A stretch of DNA of 64,000 nt. It comes from Spirochaetales bacterium (GTDB lineage: Bacteria > Spirochaetota > Spirochaetia > DSM-2461). How positions within the stretch are numbered: position 1 is the stretch's first letter; each line of letters starts with the position of its first letter. Location: assembly GCA_028533045.1 (NCBI GenBank), contig JAQQAP010000037.1, positions 124,001-188,000 of the forward strand, in the 5' to 3' direction. Shown in pieces: positions 33,655-42,300 of this stretch. Under the pieces are notes generated by a model that had not been told where the DNA came from, ran no database searches, and was given only the letters and a program-made list of their open reading frames with translations. The position numbers were made by a program, and so were the translations under genes.

Positions 33655-34371
33655 ATGCCATTTAGTAAAACACAGCGTCGCTTATCATCCAGAGACCGTT
33701 TAAGTTCTATTCACAAACGAAATATTTTTATCCTCAAAATTGTTCTTTCCGTCGTTCTCTTTCTCTTTTTTACGAGCTATGTAATCAATACGATAAAGTC
33801 CGGTTCTCTCTCTATGGAACCTACCTTGGAGAAAGGAAGCTGTTCCCTCTATCGTCCCAATGTGAGTTCGGCGAGATTAAACAGAGGGGATGTTGTCCTC
33901 ATAGAAGCTCCCTATTATGAGAAAGAAGTAAAACTGGTTGACGGTTTAAATAAAGTCGTAGCCTTTTTAACTTTTCAAAAAGTGCAAGTCTCTTTTTATC
34001 CCAGGGAAGGGTGGATTAATCGATATATGATTAAACGTATCGTTGCTTTACCGGGGGATACTATTAAAATGGAAGACTGGACTCTCTATGTCAAAACAGC
34101 AGAAAGCCGTTATTATCTTTCTGAATTCGAGAGTTCCGAAAAGGAATATGATATTCACATTGATCCGGAAAATCCCGAATGGGACGAAGGTGATCCCTTA
34201 AGCGGCAACATACAGGAATTTATCCTTAACGAGGGGGAGTACTTCCTTTTGGGGGATAACCGAAGACTGTCCAATGACTCTTATTATTGGGGAGCCCTAC
34301 CGGAAAACCGCATAAAGGGGAAGCTTTTTTTCACCTATTGGCCCTTATCTCAGTTCGGTGTTGTACACTAG
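33655..34371 (+). CDS. lepB: Signal peptidase I
   Basis: The start at ATG 33655 has SD GGGAGA; an upstream in-frame start adds only an unlikely leader. The 238-residue protein has one N-terminal membrane helix (about 24-45), catalytic Ser53 (SGSLSMEPTL) and Lys127 (YMIKRIVALPGD), and the GDNR-SND box (LLGDNRRLSNDSYYWG). It cleaves signal peptides at the outer face of the membrane. It begins the lepB-hemW-lysS run. Confidence 0.94.
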   Translation: MPFSKTQRRLSSRDRLSSIHKRNIFILKIVLSVVLFLFFTSYVINTIKSGSLSMEPTLEKGSCSLYRPNVSSARLNRGDVVLIEAPYYEKEVKLVDGLNKVVAFLTFQKVQVSFYPREGWINRYMIKRIVALPGDTIKMEDWTLYVKTAESRYYLSEFESSEKEYDIHIDPENPEWDEGDPLSGNIQEFILNEGEYFLLGDNRRLSNDSYYWGALPENRIKGKLFFTYWPLSQFGVVH

Positions 34372-34375
34372 TTCC

Positions 34376-35554
34376 GTGCCTTCTCTCTATATTCATTTTC
34401 CCTTTTGTAAGAGCCGTTGTGCCTATTGTGATTTTTACTCCTGTTCTCTGGCACAGTTGAAAGCTGATCGTGATAAAATCTTCCGGGATTATGGGGACAA
34501 AATTATTCAACAGAATTCTCTCCTGTCACATGAATTCGGCATAAAGGATTATTCAACCGTCTATTTGGGAGGAGGAACTCCTTCTCTTTATTCTCTTAAG
34601 GAGTTGGAAAGGATATTTGCCGCGTTGAAGCTTCTGCCGGAAGAGAGAGAAATCACAATAGAAGTGAATCCCGAATCCCTTGATTCAGCCAGGCTTCGTG
34701 AGTATGGCAGGCTTGGTATTAACCGAATCAGCATGGGGGTTCAGTCTTTGGATGAAAAGGTTCTTAAGGCTATGGGGCGTATCAGCGGCAGGGAGCAAGC
34801 TCTGCAGAGTGTGCAGTTACTTAAGGGGTGGAAGGAAGGAACTTGGTCCGCCGATTTTATCTTTGCCTATCCCGGGCAGGATAAGAAGAGTCAGCTTGAA
34901 GACCTTAGGCAATTTCTTGCGTTGGAACCTCCCCATTTTTCCTTTTACAGTCTGACTGTAGAAGAGGGAACCGCCCTTCATCGCCGCTTGGAAGGGGGAC
35001 AACTGACTCTTCCCGATGACGAGGAGATGGAGCAGGCCTGGGAAGAGGCTCTGATAATGATTAAACAGGCCGGCTACGAACGCTATGAGATCTCTTCCTT
35101 TTGTCGGGAGGAGAAATATTCTCAGCACAATTTGGCCTATTGGAATTCCCACGACTGGATAGGCCTTGGACCGGCAGCAGCTTCAAAAATGGGGGGCAGG
35201 CGCTTTACCGGAAAAGACCTGGATAGCTTTTTGGCTAGTGAAGAACAGAATCTACTATCCCGGGGTGATTTTTACCAGGAGGAGATCCTGAGCAGGGAAG
35301 ATATACTGGCCGAAGAGATTATGATGGGGTTGAGGACTAAGTGGGGAATAGGAAAAGAACGGCTTGAGTCCTATCTTTCATTTGATGATTTCTCATTACT
35401 CCTGGCGTCTACATTAAAAAAGTGGCAGAGGCGATTGGTTTTGGATAGATCCGGATTAAGGTTGACTTCGTCAGGACTTGACTGGCATTCTGCCGTAATG
35501 GTTGATCTCTTACTTGATTTGGATAAGTTCTTTGACTATAATACATCGTTATGA
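34376..35554 (+). CDS. hemW: HemW-like radical SAM protein
   Basis: The GTG at 34376, just after the lepB stop, is taken as start; an in-frame GTG at 34358 would overlap lepB. Neither has a clear SD. The 392-residue protein shows LYIHFPFCKSRCAYCDFYSC, whose CxxxCxxC and CDF match HemW rather than HemN. GGGTPSLYS, EVNPESLD and RISMGVQSLDE follow. HemW is a heme chaperone, although many are annotated as coproporphyrinogen oxidase. The stop overlaps the lysS start (ATGA). Confidence 0.9.
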   Translation: MPSLYIHFPFCKSRCAYCDFYSCSLAQLKADRDKIFRDYGDKIIQQNSLLSHEFGIKDYSTVYLGGGTPSLYSLKELERIFAALKLLPEEREITIEVNPESLDSARLREYGRLGINRISMGVQSLDEKVLKAMGRISGREQALQSVQLLKGWKEGTWSADFIFAYPGQDKKSQLEDLRQFLALEPPHFSFYSLTVEEGTALHRRLEGGQLTLPDDEEMEQAWEEALIMIKQAGYERYEISSFCREEKYSQHNLAYWNSHDWIGLGPAAASKMGGRRFTGKDLDSFLASEEQNLLSRGDFYQEEILSREDILAEEIMMGLRTKWGIGKERLESYLSFDDFSLLLASTLKKWQRRLVLDRSGLRLTSSGLDWHSAVMVDLLLDLDKFFDYNTSL

Positions 35555-37131
35555 GTAACGACAGACCTAAATCGACACATTGGGCGGATATTACTGCCGA
35601 TAAAATCATAAGGGAACGTGGTCCTAAGGACCATTACACCTGCGCCTCCGGAATCACTCCCTCCGGTACGGTTCACATTGGAAACTTTCGGGAAATCATT
35701 TCCGTAGAGTTGGTGGCCCGCGCCCTTGAACAGAAGGGTGAGAACGTACGTTTCATTTACTCCTGGGATGAGTACGACGTGTTCCGTAAGGTTCCCAAAA
35801 ATATGCCTCAGCAGGAGTTGCTGGAAACCTTCCTGCGCAAACCGATTACTCTGGTTCCCGATGTGATTGGTGATGAGGCGAGTTACGCCCGTAAAAATGA
35901 GAAAGATCTCGAAAAGCTTCTTCCCCTGGTGGGAGTGGAGCCTGAATATATTTACCAGGCCGATCGCTACCGGGCATCGAAGTATGCTGCCGGTATTAGA
36001 AAGGCCCTCGAAAATCGTGATGTTATCCGCCGTGAACTGAATGAACACAGAACCGCCCCTCTCGCCGATGATTGGTGGCCCGTTTCTGTTTTTTGTACTG
36101 CCTGTGACAAGGACACCACTGCCGTTACCGGTTGGGACGGCGAATGGGGTGTCTCTTACGAGTGTGAATGCGGTCACAAGGAAACGGTAGACCTCCAGTC
36201 CACACCTGCCGTAAAACTGCCCTGGCGAATCGACTGGCCCATGCGCTGGAAGGAAGAGGATGTAGACTTCGAACCGGCCGGTAAGGACCATCACTCGGAG
36301 GGGGGAAGTTTCGATACGGCCAAGCTGACCGGTAAGGAGGTTTATGGCCACGAACCGCCTGTAACCTTCCAATACGACTTTATTCGTATTAAGGGCGGCG
36401 CCGGTAAGATATCCTCATCCAGCGGGGAAGTTGTATCTCTCAAGGATGTTCTGGAAGTTTACCAGCCCGAAGTTATCCGTTACCTCTTTGCCGGTACCAG
36501 ACCCAACTCTGAGTTTGCCATTAGCTTTGATCTGGATGTTCTTAAGGTTTATGAAGATTACGATAAGTGCGAACGGGCCTACTTTAATAAGCCCGAGACG
36601 GAAAAGGCCCTAAAAAAGTGGGAAAAGCAAGCGCGAATATACGAGCTGAGTCAGGTAAAGGATGTTCCCGAAGTTATGCCCTACCAGATTCAGATTCGTC
36701 ACCTCTGTAACCTCTTGCAGACCAACTCCGGCGATATTGATGCGGTTATTGAGTTTCTCGGCGACATTGCCCCGGAACAGGAAGCCAAGTTTAGAAACCG
36801 TGCCGAATGTGCCTGGTTTTGGGTAAAGAACTATGCTCCCGAAGACTTCCAGTTTAGCCTGCGCGAAGCGGGAAGCCCTCTTCCGGAGATGTCCGATTCA
36901 GATAAAGAAGCCATTCAGGCTCTTGGAAAGCTGATTGAAGACTCCATGGGCACCATGCCCGAGAAGGAGTGGGGAAATCAGGTTTACGATCTGATGAAAG
37001 AGAGAGGACTGGAATCGGCCGATTTCTTTACTCTCGTTTACAAGACACTTATTGGTAAGGAGAAGGGCCCCCGTCTGGTGAGCTTCCTCCATACTATTGG
37101 TAAGGAAAAGGCTGCGGCTCTTTTAAAGTAG
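35551..37131 (+). CDS. lysS: Lysyl-tRNA synthetase, class I
   Basis: This 526-residue class I LysRS has the HIGH-like motif in GITPSGTVHIGNFREI, a zinc-type cysteine cluster (FCTACDKDT and YECECGHKE), and the KMSKS-like KISSSSGE. Class I LysRS is found in archaea, spirochaetes and a few other bacteria, unlike the class II enzyme of most bacteria. It overlaps hemW by 4 bp and ends at a terminator. Confidence 0.96.
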   Translation: MSNDRPKSTHWADITADKIIRERGPKDHYTCASGITPSGTVHIGNFREIISVELVARALEQKGENVRFIYSWDEYDVFRKVPKNMPQQELLETFLRKPITLVPDVIGDEASYARKNEKDLEKLLPLVGVEPEYIYQADRYRASKYAAGIRKALENRDVIRRELNEHRTAPLADDWWPVSVFCTACDKDTTAVTGWDGEWGVSYECECGHKETVDLQSTPAVKLPWRIDWPMRWKEEDVDFEPAGKDHHSEGGSFDTAKLTGKEVYGHEPPVTFQYDFIRIKGGAGKISSSSGEVVSLKDVLEVYQPEVIRYLFAGTRPNSEFAISFDLDVLKVYEDYDKCERAYFNKPETEKALKKWEKQARIYELSQVKDVPEVMPYQIQIRHLCNLLQTNSGDIDAVIEFLGDIAPEQEAKFRNRAECAWFWVKNYAPEDFQFSLREAGSPLPEMSDSDKEAIQALGKLIEDSMGTMPEKEWGNQVYDLMKERGLESADFFTLVYKTLIGKEKGPRLVSFLHTIGKEKAAALLK

Positions 37132-37151
37132 TCCCTTTCCGATTCCTTGGA

Positions 37152-37177
37152 AACCGTCCCCTGGGGGGCGGTTTTTT
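37152..37177 (+). terminator. lysS terminator
   Basis: AACCGTCCCC (37152-37161) pairs with GGGGGCGGTT (37164-37173) around a 2-nt loop, then T-rich sequence follows. It lies between convergent lysS and the SfsA fusion gene. Confidence 0.85.
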
Positions 37178-37179
37178 AT

Positions 37180-38319
37180 TTATAAATCGGACAGGGGTTT
37201 TTCCATTCTCCAATAAAGCAGTTTCTCTATGAAACCCTTGTTATCCAGGGGTGTTTGGGGGGAATAAAAAAGATGTCGATCACAATCGCAGTCGCTGCAA
37301 CCAAACCCCAAAAGAGTTTTAGAAAGAGAAGCTTCCAGGGGAAAGAGCTCATCCATTGATGCGGCTAAAAGGCATTCGGCTGATTCGGCTGTGCGAATGG
37401 GGACGGCTTTTACCGTACTGGCCTTACTGCGAAGATAATCCAGATGCCAGTGGTATTTTTTACGTTTGCGCACATGCCTTTCCATTCTTTTTGTCAGGTT
37501 TTTTCGGGCCGAACCTACGTAGATATACCAGCCGGCGGGGAAAACCCTCTCTCCCAGGGAGCCTACGGTAACAGTGCTCTCTTCTTCCACTTCCAGGAGC
37601 ATTAGGTAGACTCCTTCGTCCCTATTGTGAAGGGGAAGTTTTTCCAGGGGGATTTTTATCTGCTTCTTCTCATCTTTCCAGGTCAGATCTTCCTTCACTG
37701 CGGTTCCCACTGCGTAGTAGTGGATCTTTTCGCGAAACTCATAGAAGAGTTCGGCAAAACGGGGGTCCGTGTGATATTCGGGTAGGAAATAATCCGCCTC
37801 AAGATCCTGTACGATAAAGAGGACCGCACAAGCGTAGCCTTCATCGTGTAATTTGGCCAATTCTTCCAGGTGGTGTTGGCCTCTCACCGTGGGAGCATCG
37901 GGGAACATGGCCGCTTTCCCCTGAAAGAGGGAGCACATTTTCACCTCAAGCCAAAGGGGCTCACCATCCTTTTCCAAAAGAAAGTCAAAGCGGCAGCGGG
38001 AAGCGGGTGGGGATACTTCCCGGCGAATTATACTGTACTCTTCCAACCCGGCAACGGACTTGCTTTTGAGAAGTCGTTCTGCCAGGTCATTATTTCCCAG
38101 GGTATGAAGATAGACCCACTTCTCATCCTTCTGCACTCCTAAAACACCATAGGCGTATTTGCCCGTTTTCCCGTCTGCCAGGGCCATTCTTACGCCCGGG
38201 TAGAGCAGTTCCCAGAGTCTTCCGGGATTTGGTAAATGAGCCAGTACGGCTTCGCCCGACTCAAGACGGCATTCCACTACAAAGCGGTTCAGGCGGCGAA
38301 GGAAGGAGGCGTATACCAT
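37180..38319 (-). CDS. SfsA nuclease-like domain fused to a DUF123 GIY-YIG-like domain
   Basis: The first ~225 of 379 residues match SfsA (LRRLNRFVVECRLESGEAVL, HLPNPGRLWELL, RFDFLLEKDGEPLWLEVKMC, FPDAPTVRGQHHLEEL), a sugar-fermentation-stimulation protein with a PD-(D/E)XK-like nuclease core. Residues about 235-365 match DUF123 (WYIYVGSARKNLTKRMERH, KYHWHLDYL, GFGCSDCDCDRHLFY), a GIY-YIG-like nuclease fold. Both parts look complete, so this is a fusion of two normally separate families, and a nucleic-acid role is inferred. It shares one base with the helicase gene upstream. Confidence 0.9.
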   Translation of the reverse strand: MVYASFLRRLNRFVVECRLESGEAVLAHLPNPGRLWELLYPGVRMALADGKTGKYAYGVLGVQKDEKWVYLHTLGNNDLAERLLKSKSVAGLEEYSIIRREVSPPASRCRFDFLLEKDGEPLWLEVKMCSLFQGKAAMFPDAPTVRGQHHLEELAKLHDEGYACAVLFIVQDLEADYFLPEYHTDPRFAELFYEFREKIHYYAVGTAVKEDLTWKDEKKQIKIPLEKLPLHNRDEGVYLMLLEVEEESTVTVGSLGERVFPAGWYIYVGSARKNLTKRMERHVRKRKKYHWHLDYLRSKASTVKAVPIRTAESAECLLAASMDELFPLEASLSKTLLGFGCSDCDCDRHLFYSPQTPLDNKGFIEKLLYWRMEKPLSDL

Positions 38320-40325
38320 TAGCTATTCCAGGGCATACTTGCCATGGCACGGTCGGCCGCTTCTTCCTCGGAAATGTTATAGTCCGAATCTTCCACATGT
38401 TCCAGAAGTCCCTGGGGAATTTCTTCCAGGAAGGGGGAGGGGACGCATTCTACCGTTTCCTTCATGGTACGACGGGTCTGGCAGTGGGTGATGAAAAGCT
38501 TTTTACGGGCCCGCGTAATGGCAACGTAAAAAAGTCGTCTCTCCTCTTCTACCATATCCTTTGATTCCGCTACTGAACGGGCGTGGGGGATAATCCCGTC
38601 TTCCACACCGGCCAGGAATACATGGTCGAACTCCAGACCTTTGGAGGCGTGTATGGTCATGAGGTTAACCTTCCCCTGGTCCGGATCACCGTCATCTTTG
38701 GTGTTCAGGGTAATACGGTTAAGCCATTTTACAAGGGTAGGTTCCATGTTATCCGCATTTCGTTCCCACCGTTCCAGAAAGTCGGCAAACATGAGAAGGT
38801 TGTCGAATCGGTATTTGGCAGCTTTTTCATTGGCCGAAGAGGAAAACTCCTGAATCAGATGCCCCCAGTAGTCAATACTTTCATACATCTCCCGCAGGTG
38901 CTCCGCCAAGTCAGTCTGGCCCTCTTCAAAATGATCCCGATAGGTTTCTACCAGTTCCATAAAGTCCTGTAGATCGCTGAGAGTATTGGGGCGAAGGGCG
39001 CTGTTCTGTCCCTGTACGAGGCTGGTAATGGCGTTGTACAGGGAGCAGTTAAGATGTTGGGAGGTATCCACAATGGTCTGCAGAGCCTTTTTCCCGATTC
39101 CCCGGCGGGGCGTATTAATAATTCGGAGGAGGTTTACATCATCGTCCGGATTGGTTATGACCCTAAGATAAGCGATAATATCCTTGATCTCTTTACGCTG
39201 GAAGAAGCTCTGCCCACCGGAAACGGTGTAGGGTATGTTATTGGCCAGCAGGGCGTCTTCCATACTTTTACAGAGGCTGTTGGTTCTTACCAGTATGCCC
39301 ATATCGCCAAACGTGGCGTTGTCCGAGGCACGAAGTTCATGAATCCGGTCAATAATGAAGTCCGCTTCCAGCTTATCATCATCGGGGTTGAGGATCTTTA
39401 TCGTTCTGTCGTGTTCCGTATCTTCCGTCCAGAGTTCCTTCTCCTTTCGGTTGGTGTTATTGGCGATTACCGCGTTTGCCGCTTCCAGGATAGTTCCGGT
39501 GGAACGGTAGTTTCTTTCCAGTTTGATTTCGATTAAGTGGGGATAGTCCATTTCAAACTGTCGGATATTGTGATAGTTGGCTCCGCGCCAGGAGTAGATG
39601 GACTGGTCATCATCCCCAACACAGCAGATATTACCGTATTTCCGGGCGATGAGGTCGATAAAATGGTATTGAAGCAGACTGGTGTCCTGAAACTCGTCCA
39701 CCATGATGTAGCGGTACCGTTCCTGGTACTCGGAAAGGACATCGTCAAACTGCTCAAAGATCTGAATGGGAACAGTAATCAGGTCATCGAAGTCCACCGC
39801 ATTGTAGAGCTTCATATGTTCCAGGAATTCATCGTAAAGCGGCTTATGTTGGTCGTTAGTGTTGTCCCACTCCTTTCGTCCGGTTTTGATATCGGAGAAG
39901 AAGAAGGCCAGATCCTTGAGCTCCTGAAACTCATAGGTCAGTTTAAGCTCCCGGGCCGCCTCCTTGAGACAGGTAAGCTGATCGTTCTGGTCGTAGATGG
40001 AAAAATTCGGTCTGTAACCCAGATAGTGGGCCTTGCGACGGAGTATCTGTACGCCAAAAGAGTGGAAGGTGGAAACGGTCAGATTGGAACATTTGCTTCC
40101 GGTAATCTGTTTTACACGCTCTTCCATCTCCCGGGCCGCCTTGTTTGTAAAGGTCAGGGCCAGAATCGAGGCCTGGGGAATCCCGTGATTCAGCATATTG
40201 GCAATACGGGAGGTGACTACACCGGTTTTACCGCTACCGGCTCCGGCGATTATGAGAAGGGGACCCTCTATGGTATCCACCGCTTTTTTTTGCTCCGGAT
40301 TCAACCGGACTTTTTTGTTAGCCAT
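38319..40325 (-). CDS. UvrD/Rep-family DNA helicase
   Basis: This 668-residue SF1A helicase has all main motifs: Q motif NPEQKKAVDTIEGP, Walker A GAGSGKT (residues 27-33), Ia ALTFTNKAAREM, II VDEFQDTS, III GDDDQSIYSWRGA, IV LERNYRSTGTILEAAN, V LMTIHASKGLEFDHVFLAG, VI EERRLFYVAITRARKKL. It acts in repair or replication-fork restart. Rep, PcrA and UvrD cannot be separated safely by eye. The C-terminus lacks a long Tudor-type tail. The -10 box lies 10 nt before the start. Confidence 0.94.
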   Translation of the reverse strand: MANKKVRLNPEQKKAVDTIEGPLLIIAGAGSGKTGVVTSRIANMLNHGIPQASILALTFTNKAAREMEERVKQITGSKCSNLTVSTFHSFGVQILRRKAHYLGYRPNFSIYDQNDQLTCLKEAARELKLTYEFQELKDLAFFFSDIKTGRKEWDNTNDQHKPLYDEFLEHMKLYNAVDFDDLITVPIQIFEQFDDVLSEYQERYRYIMVDEFQDTSLLQYHFIDLIARKYGNICCVGDDDQSIYSWRGANYHNIRQFEMDYPHLIEIKLERNYRSTGTILEAANAVIANNTNRKEKELWTEDTEHDRTIKILNPDDDKLEADFIIDRIHELRASDNATFGDMGILVRTNSLCKSMEDALLANNIPYTVSGGQSFFQRKEIKDIIAYLRVITNPDDDVNLLRIINTPRRGIGKKALQTIVDTSQHLNCSLYNAITSLVQGQNSALRPNTLSDLQDFMELVETYRDHFEEGQTDLAEHLREMYESIDYWGHLIQEFSSSANEKAAKYRFDNLLMFADFLERWERNADNMEPTLVKWLNRITLNTKDDGDPDQGKVNLMTIHASKGLEFDHVFLAGVEDGIIPHARSVAESKDMVEEERRLFYVAITRARKKLFITHCQTRRTMKETVECVPSPFLEEIPQGLLEHVEDSDYNISEEEAADRAMASMPWNS

Positions 40326-40335
40326 ATGGGGCCCT

Positions 40336-40363
40336 ATTATAGTCCGTTTTAGTGAATTTTCAA
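40336..40363 (-). promoter_or_regulatory. Near-leaderless promoter of the UvrD-type helicase
   Basis: On the minus strand TTGAAA (40358-40363) and a perfect TATAAT (40336-40341) are 16 nt apart. The -10 box ends 10 nt before the ATG, giving a leader of about 3 nt. There is no SD. Confidence 0.65.
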
Positions 40364-42195
40364 GCGGTTGAGGTGGTCTCGTTACAAAAGTTCATTTTGA
40401 ATTCGCGCTTGTTGGCGTACATTTTTTCGTCGGCTTCTTTTATGAGGTCATCAAGGTAATCATGACGCGCCCTGTCATATTCTACGGAGCCGTAACTAAC
40501 GCTTATGGGAACTTCTGGGGTACTTTTTTGTGCGAATTTTTCCTGAATTCTTTCCCAGACTTTTTCCGAGGCTTCCCGGCTCATGTCCCGGTAGATAATA
40601 AGAAATTCATCTCCTCCCAGCCGGGTAAGGATATCGGAACCGCGAATGGTCGACTTGAGAATGGAAGAAACGGTGGTAATCAACTTGTCACCCGCATCAT
40701 GTCCCTGCTTGTCATTAACAATTTTGAGGTTATTAATATCAATATAGGAGACCGTAAGAGGAGTATGTGTCTTTTGAGCCTGGATAAAAAGATTCTGCCC
40801 CTGACGCAAGCCGTTTTTTCGATTATAGGCGGAGGTCATCTCATCGATGGAGGCATCCTTTTCCAGTTGGGTCATAAAGGCCTTTTTCTCGGTTATATCT
40901 TCTTTGATAGATATAAATTGATTCATCTCTCCTTTTCTTTCCATAAGGGGATATATTTTTACATCCTCCCAAAAGAGAGAATCGTCCTTTCGCTTGTTGT
41001 ATAGCTCGCCGGACCATATCCCCCCTTCCTCTATGGTATTTCGGATACTGGAATAGTACTCCCTGTCATGATAGTCGGACCGGAGGGCGGAGCAGTTCAT
41101 TCCCACCGTCTCTTCCCTGGAGTAACCGGTTGTTTTGAAGAAGTTTTTATTGGCGTAATCGATGTTTCCCTCCACGTCGGTTATCAGTATGGAAATGGGG
41201 GATTGGTCGATGATGAATTGAAATTTCTTTGCCTTTCTTTCTGCTTTTCGAACTTTGCCGATTCTCATTTCCAAGAGTATGAGAATGAAAAAGAGGAAAA
41301 GGATGAGAGCGATGATCTGAATAAAAAAAGAGGTGTCTTCCCTATGAATGCTGTAGGCGTCGGCTTGCTTGAGAGATAAAACGCGCCAGCCCACATCATC
41401 AATATTCAGATAGAAGGAGTTGTAGAGCGTATCATCAATTATTACTTTCTCATTTTCATTCCATTCTCCCAGGGGAAAAAGCTTATCTAGAGGAAACTGT
41501 TTATTCTTTGATATTTCGACTATTTCCGAGTCAGTCAGTTTATGATCTGTTTTCATAAGAATATTCTTTTCATTGGAAAGAAACACAACGCCATGGTTAG
41601 TGATAAAAGATATGAGAAGGGAACGGTCATTACTAAGCATATCCTCAAGGATAAGGGGATTGTATTTAATCACTATGACTCCCTGAAGCCTACTGTCCAG
41701 GCTCAGGGATTTACTAAAATAGATCCCCCGTTCCCCGCTGGTTACCCCTACGGCAGGGTATATGACTCTGTCGTGTGTCAGGGCATTTTGGAAATAGGGT
41801 CTAAAGCTGTAGTTTTTTCCCAAAAAGGTGTCCCCCTCATCATTGTAGGGAGTTGAGGCAATGACATTTCCTTCCAAATCCATAATATATATAATTGAGT
41901 CATGATGAATCGCCGATAAGCTGTAAATAAGATCATTAATGCGATCCCTGTTTCCCGATTCTATATGGGATTGGAGAATCTTCTGTTTTTCCAGAGATTC
42001 CAGGGTATTGATAATGCTGTTGAAGCTGGTACTGTTTATTTGGAAAGCTAGTTTTTCCACATAGTCCTTGTCTAAATTCTTCTCTTTTTCCAGGCTGTTC
42101 TCTTTTATTCTTCCATGTATGTTAATTATTCCCAGGAAGGTTATGGAAAAAATCATAGTGAAGAGGATGACCCTTATGGCAAGATGGCGTTTCAA
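40360..42195 (-). CDS. Cache-PAS-GGDEF diguanylate cyclase
   Basis: The start is taken as TTG 42195, which has a strong SD (AGGGGAG, 7 nt spacing). Longer frames would run into parE. The 611-residue protein has a membrane helix (about 10-30), a periplasmic Cache-type sensor (about 40-280: IIYIMDLEGNVIASTPYND, FRPYFQNAL), a second helix (about 288-312), a PAS domain (about 322-445), and a GGDEF domain with RLGGDEFLII near residue 525. No EAL domain is present. It should make c-di-GMP in response to an outside ligand of the Cache domain. Confidence 0.9.
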   Translation of the reverse strand: MKRHLAIRVILFTMIFSITFLGIINIHGRIKENSLEKEKNLDKDYVEKLAFQINSTSFNSIINTLESLEKQKILQSHIESGNRDRINDLIYSLSAIHHDSIIYIMDLEGNVIASTPYNDEGDTFLGKNYSFRPYFQNALTHDRVIYPAVGVTSGERGIYFSKSLSLDSRLQGVIVIKYNPLILEDMLSNDRSLLISFITNHGVVFLSNEKNILMKTDHKLTDSEIVEISKNKQFPLDKLFPLGEWNENEKVIIDDTLYNSFYLNIDDVGWRVLSLKQADAYSIHREDTSFFIQIIALILFLFFILILLEMRIGKVRKAERKAKKFQFIIDQSPISILITDVEGNIDYANKNFFKTTGYSREETVGMNCSALRSDYHDREYYSSIRNTIEEGGIWSGELYNKRKDDSLFWEDVKIYPLMERKGEMNQFISIKEDITEKKAFMTQLEKDASIDEMTSAYNRKNGLRQGQNLFIQAQKTHTPLTVSYIDINNLKIVNDKQGHDAGDKLITTVSSILKSTIRGSDILTRLGGDEFLIIYRDMSREASEKVWERIQEKFAQKSTPEVPISVSYGSVEYDRARHDYLDDLIKEADEKMYANKREFKMNFCNETTSTA

Positions 42196-42264
42196 ATTTT
42201 TGCTCCCCTTAGATTTTAATTTATACCGGCCGATTTTGCCAATTTTTTTGATCCCTAAGCTTAG

Positions 42265-42293
42265 TTGCCAAAAAGAGAATTCCCGGTTAAAAT
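42265..42293 (+). promoter_or_regulatory. Leaderless-type promoter of parE
   Basis: TTGCCA (42265-42270) and TAAAAT (42288-42293) are 17 nt apart, each 5 of 6 to consensus. The -10 box ends 7 nt before the ATG at 42301, with no SD. Confidence 0.65.
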
Positions 42294-42300
42294 ACCTGTT

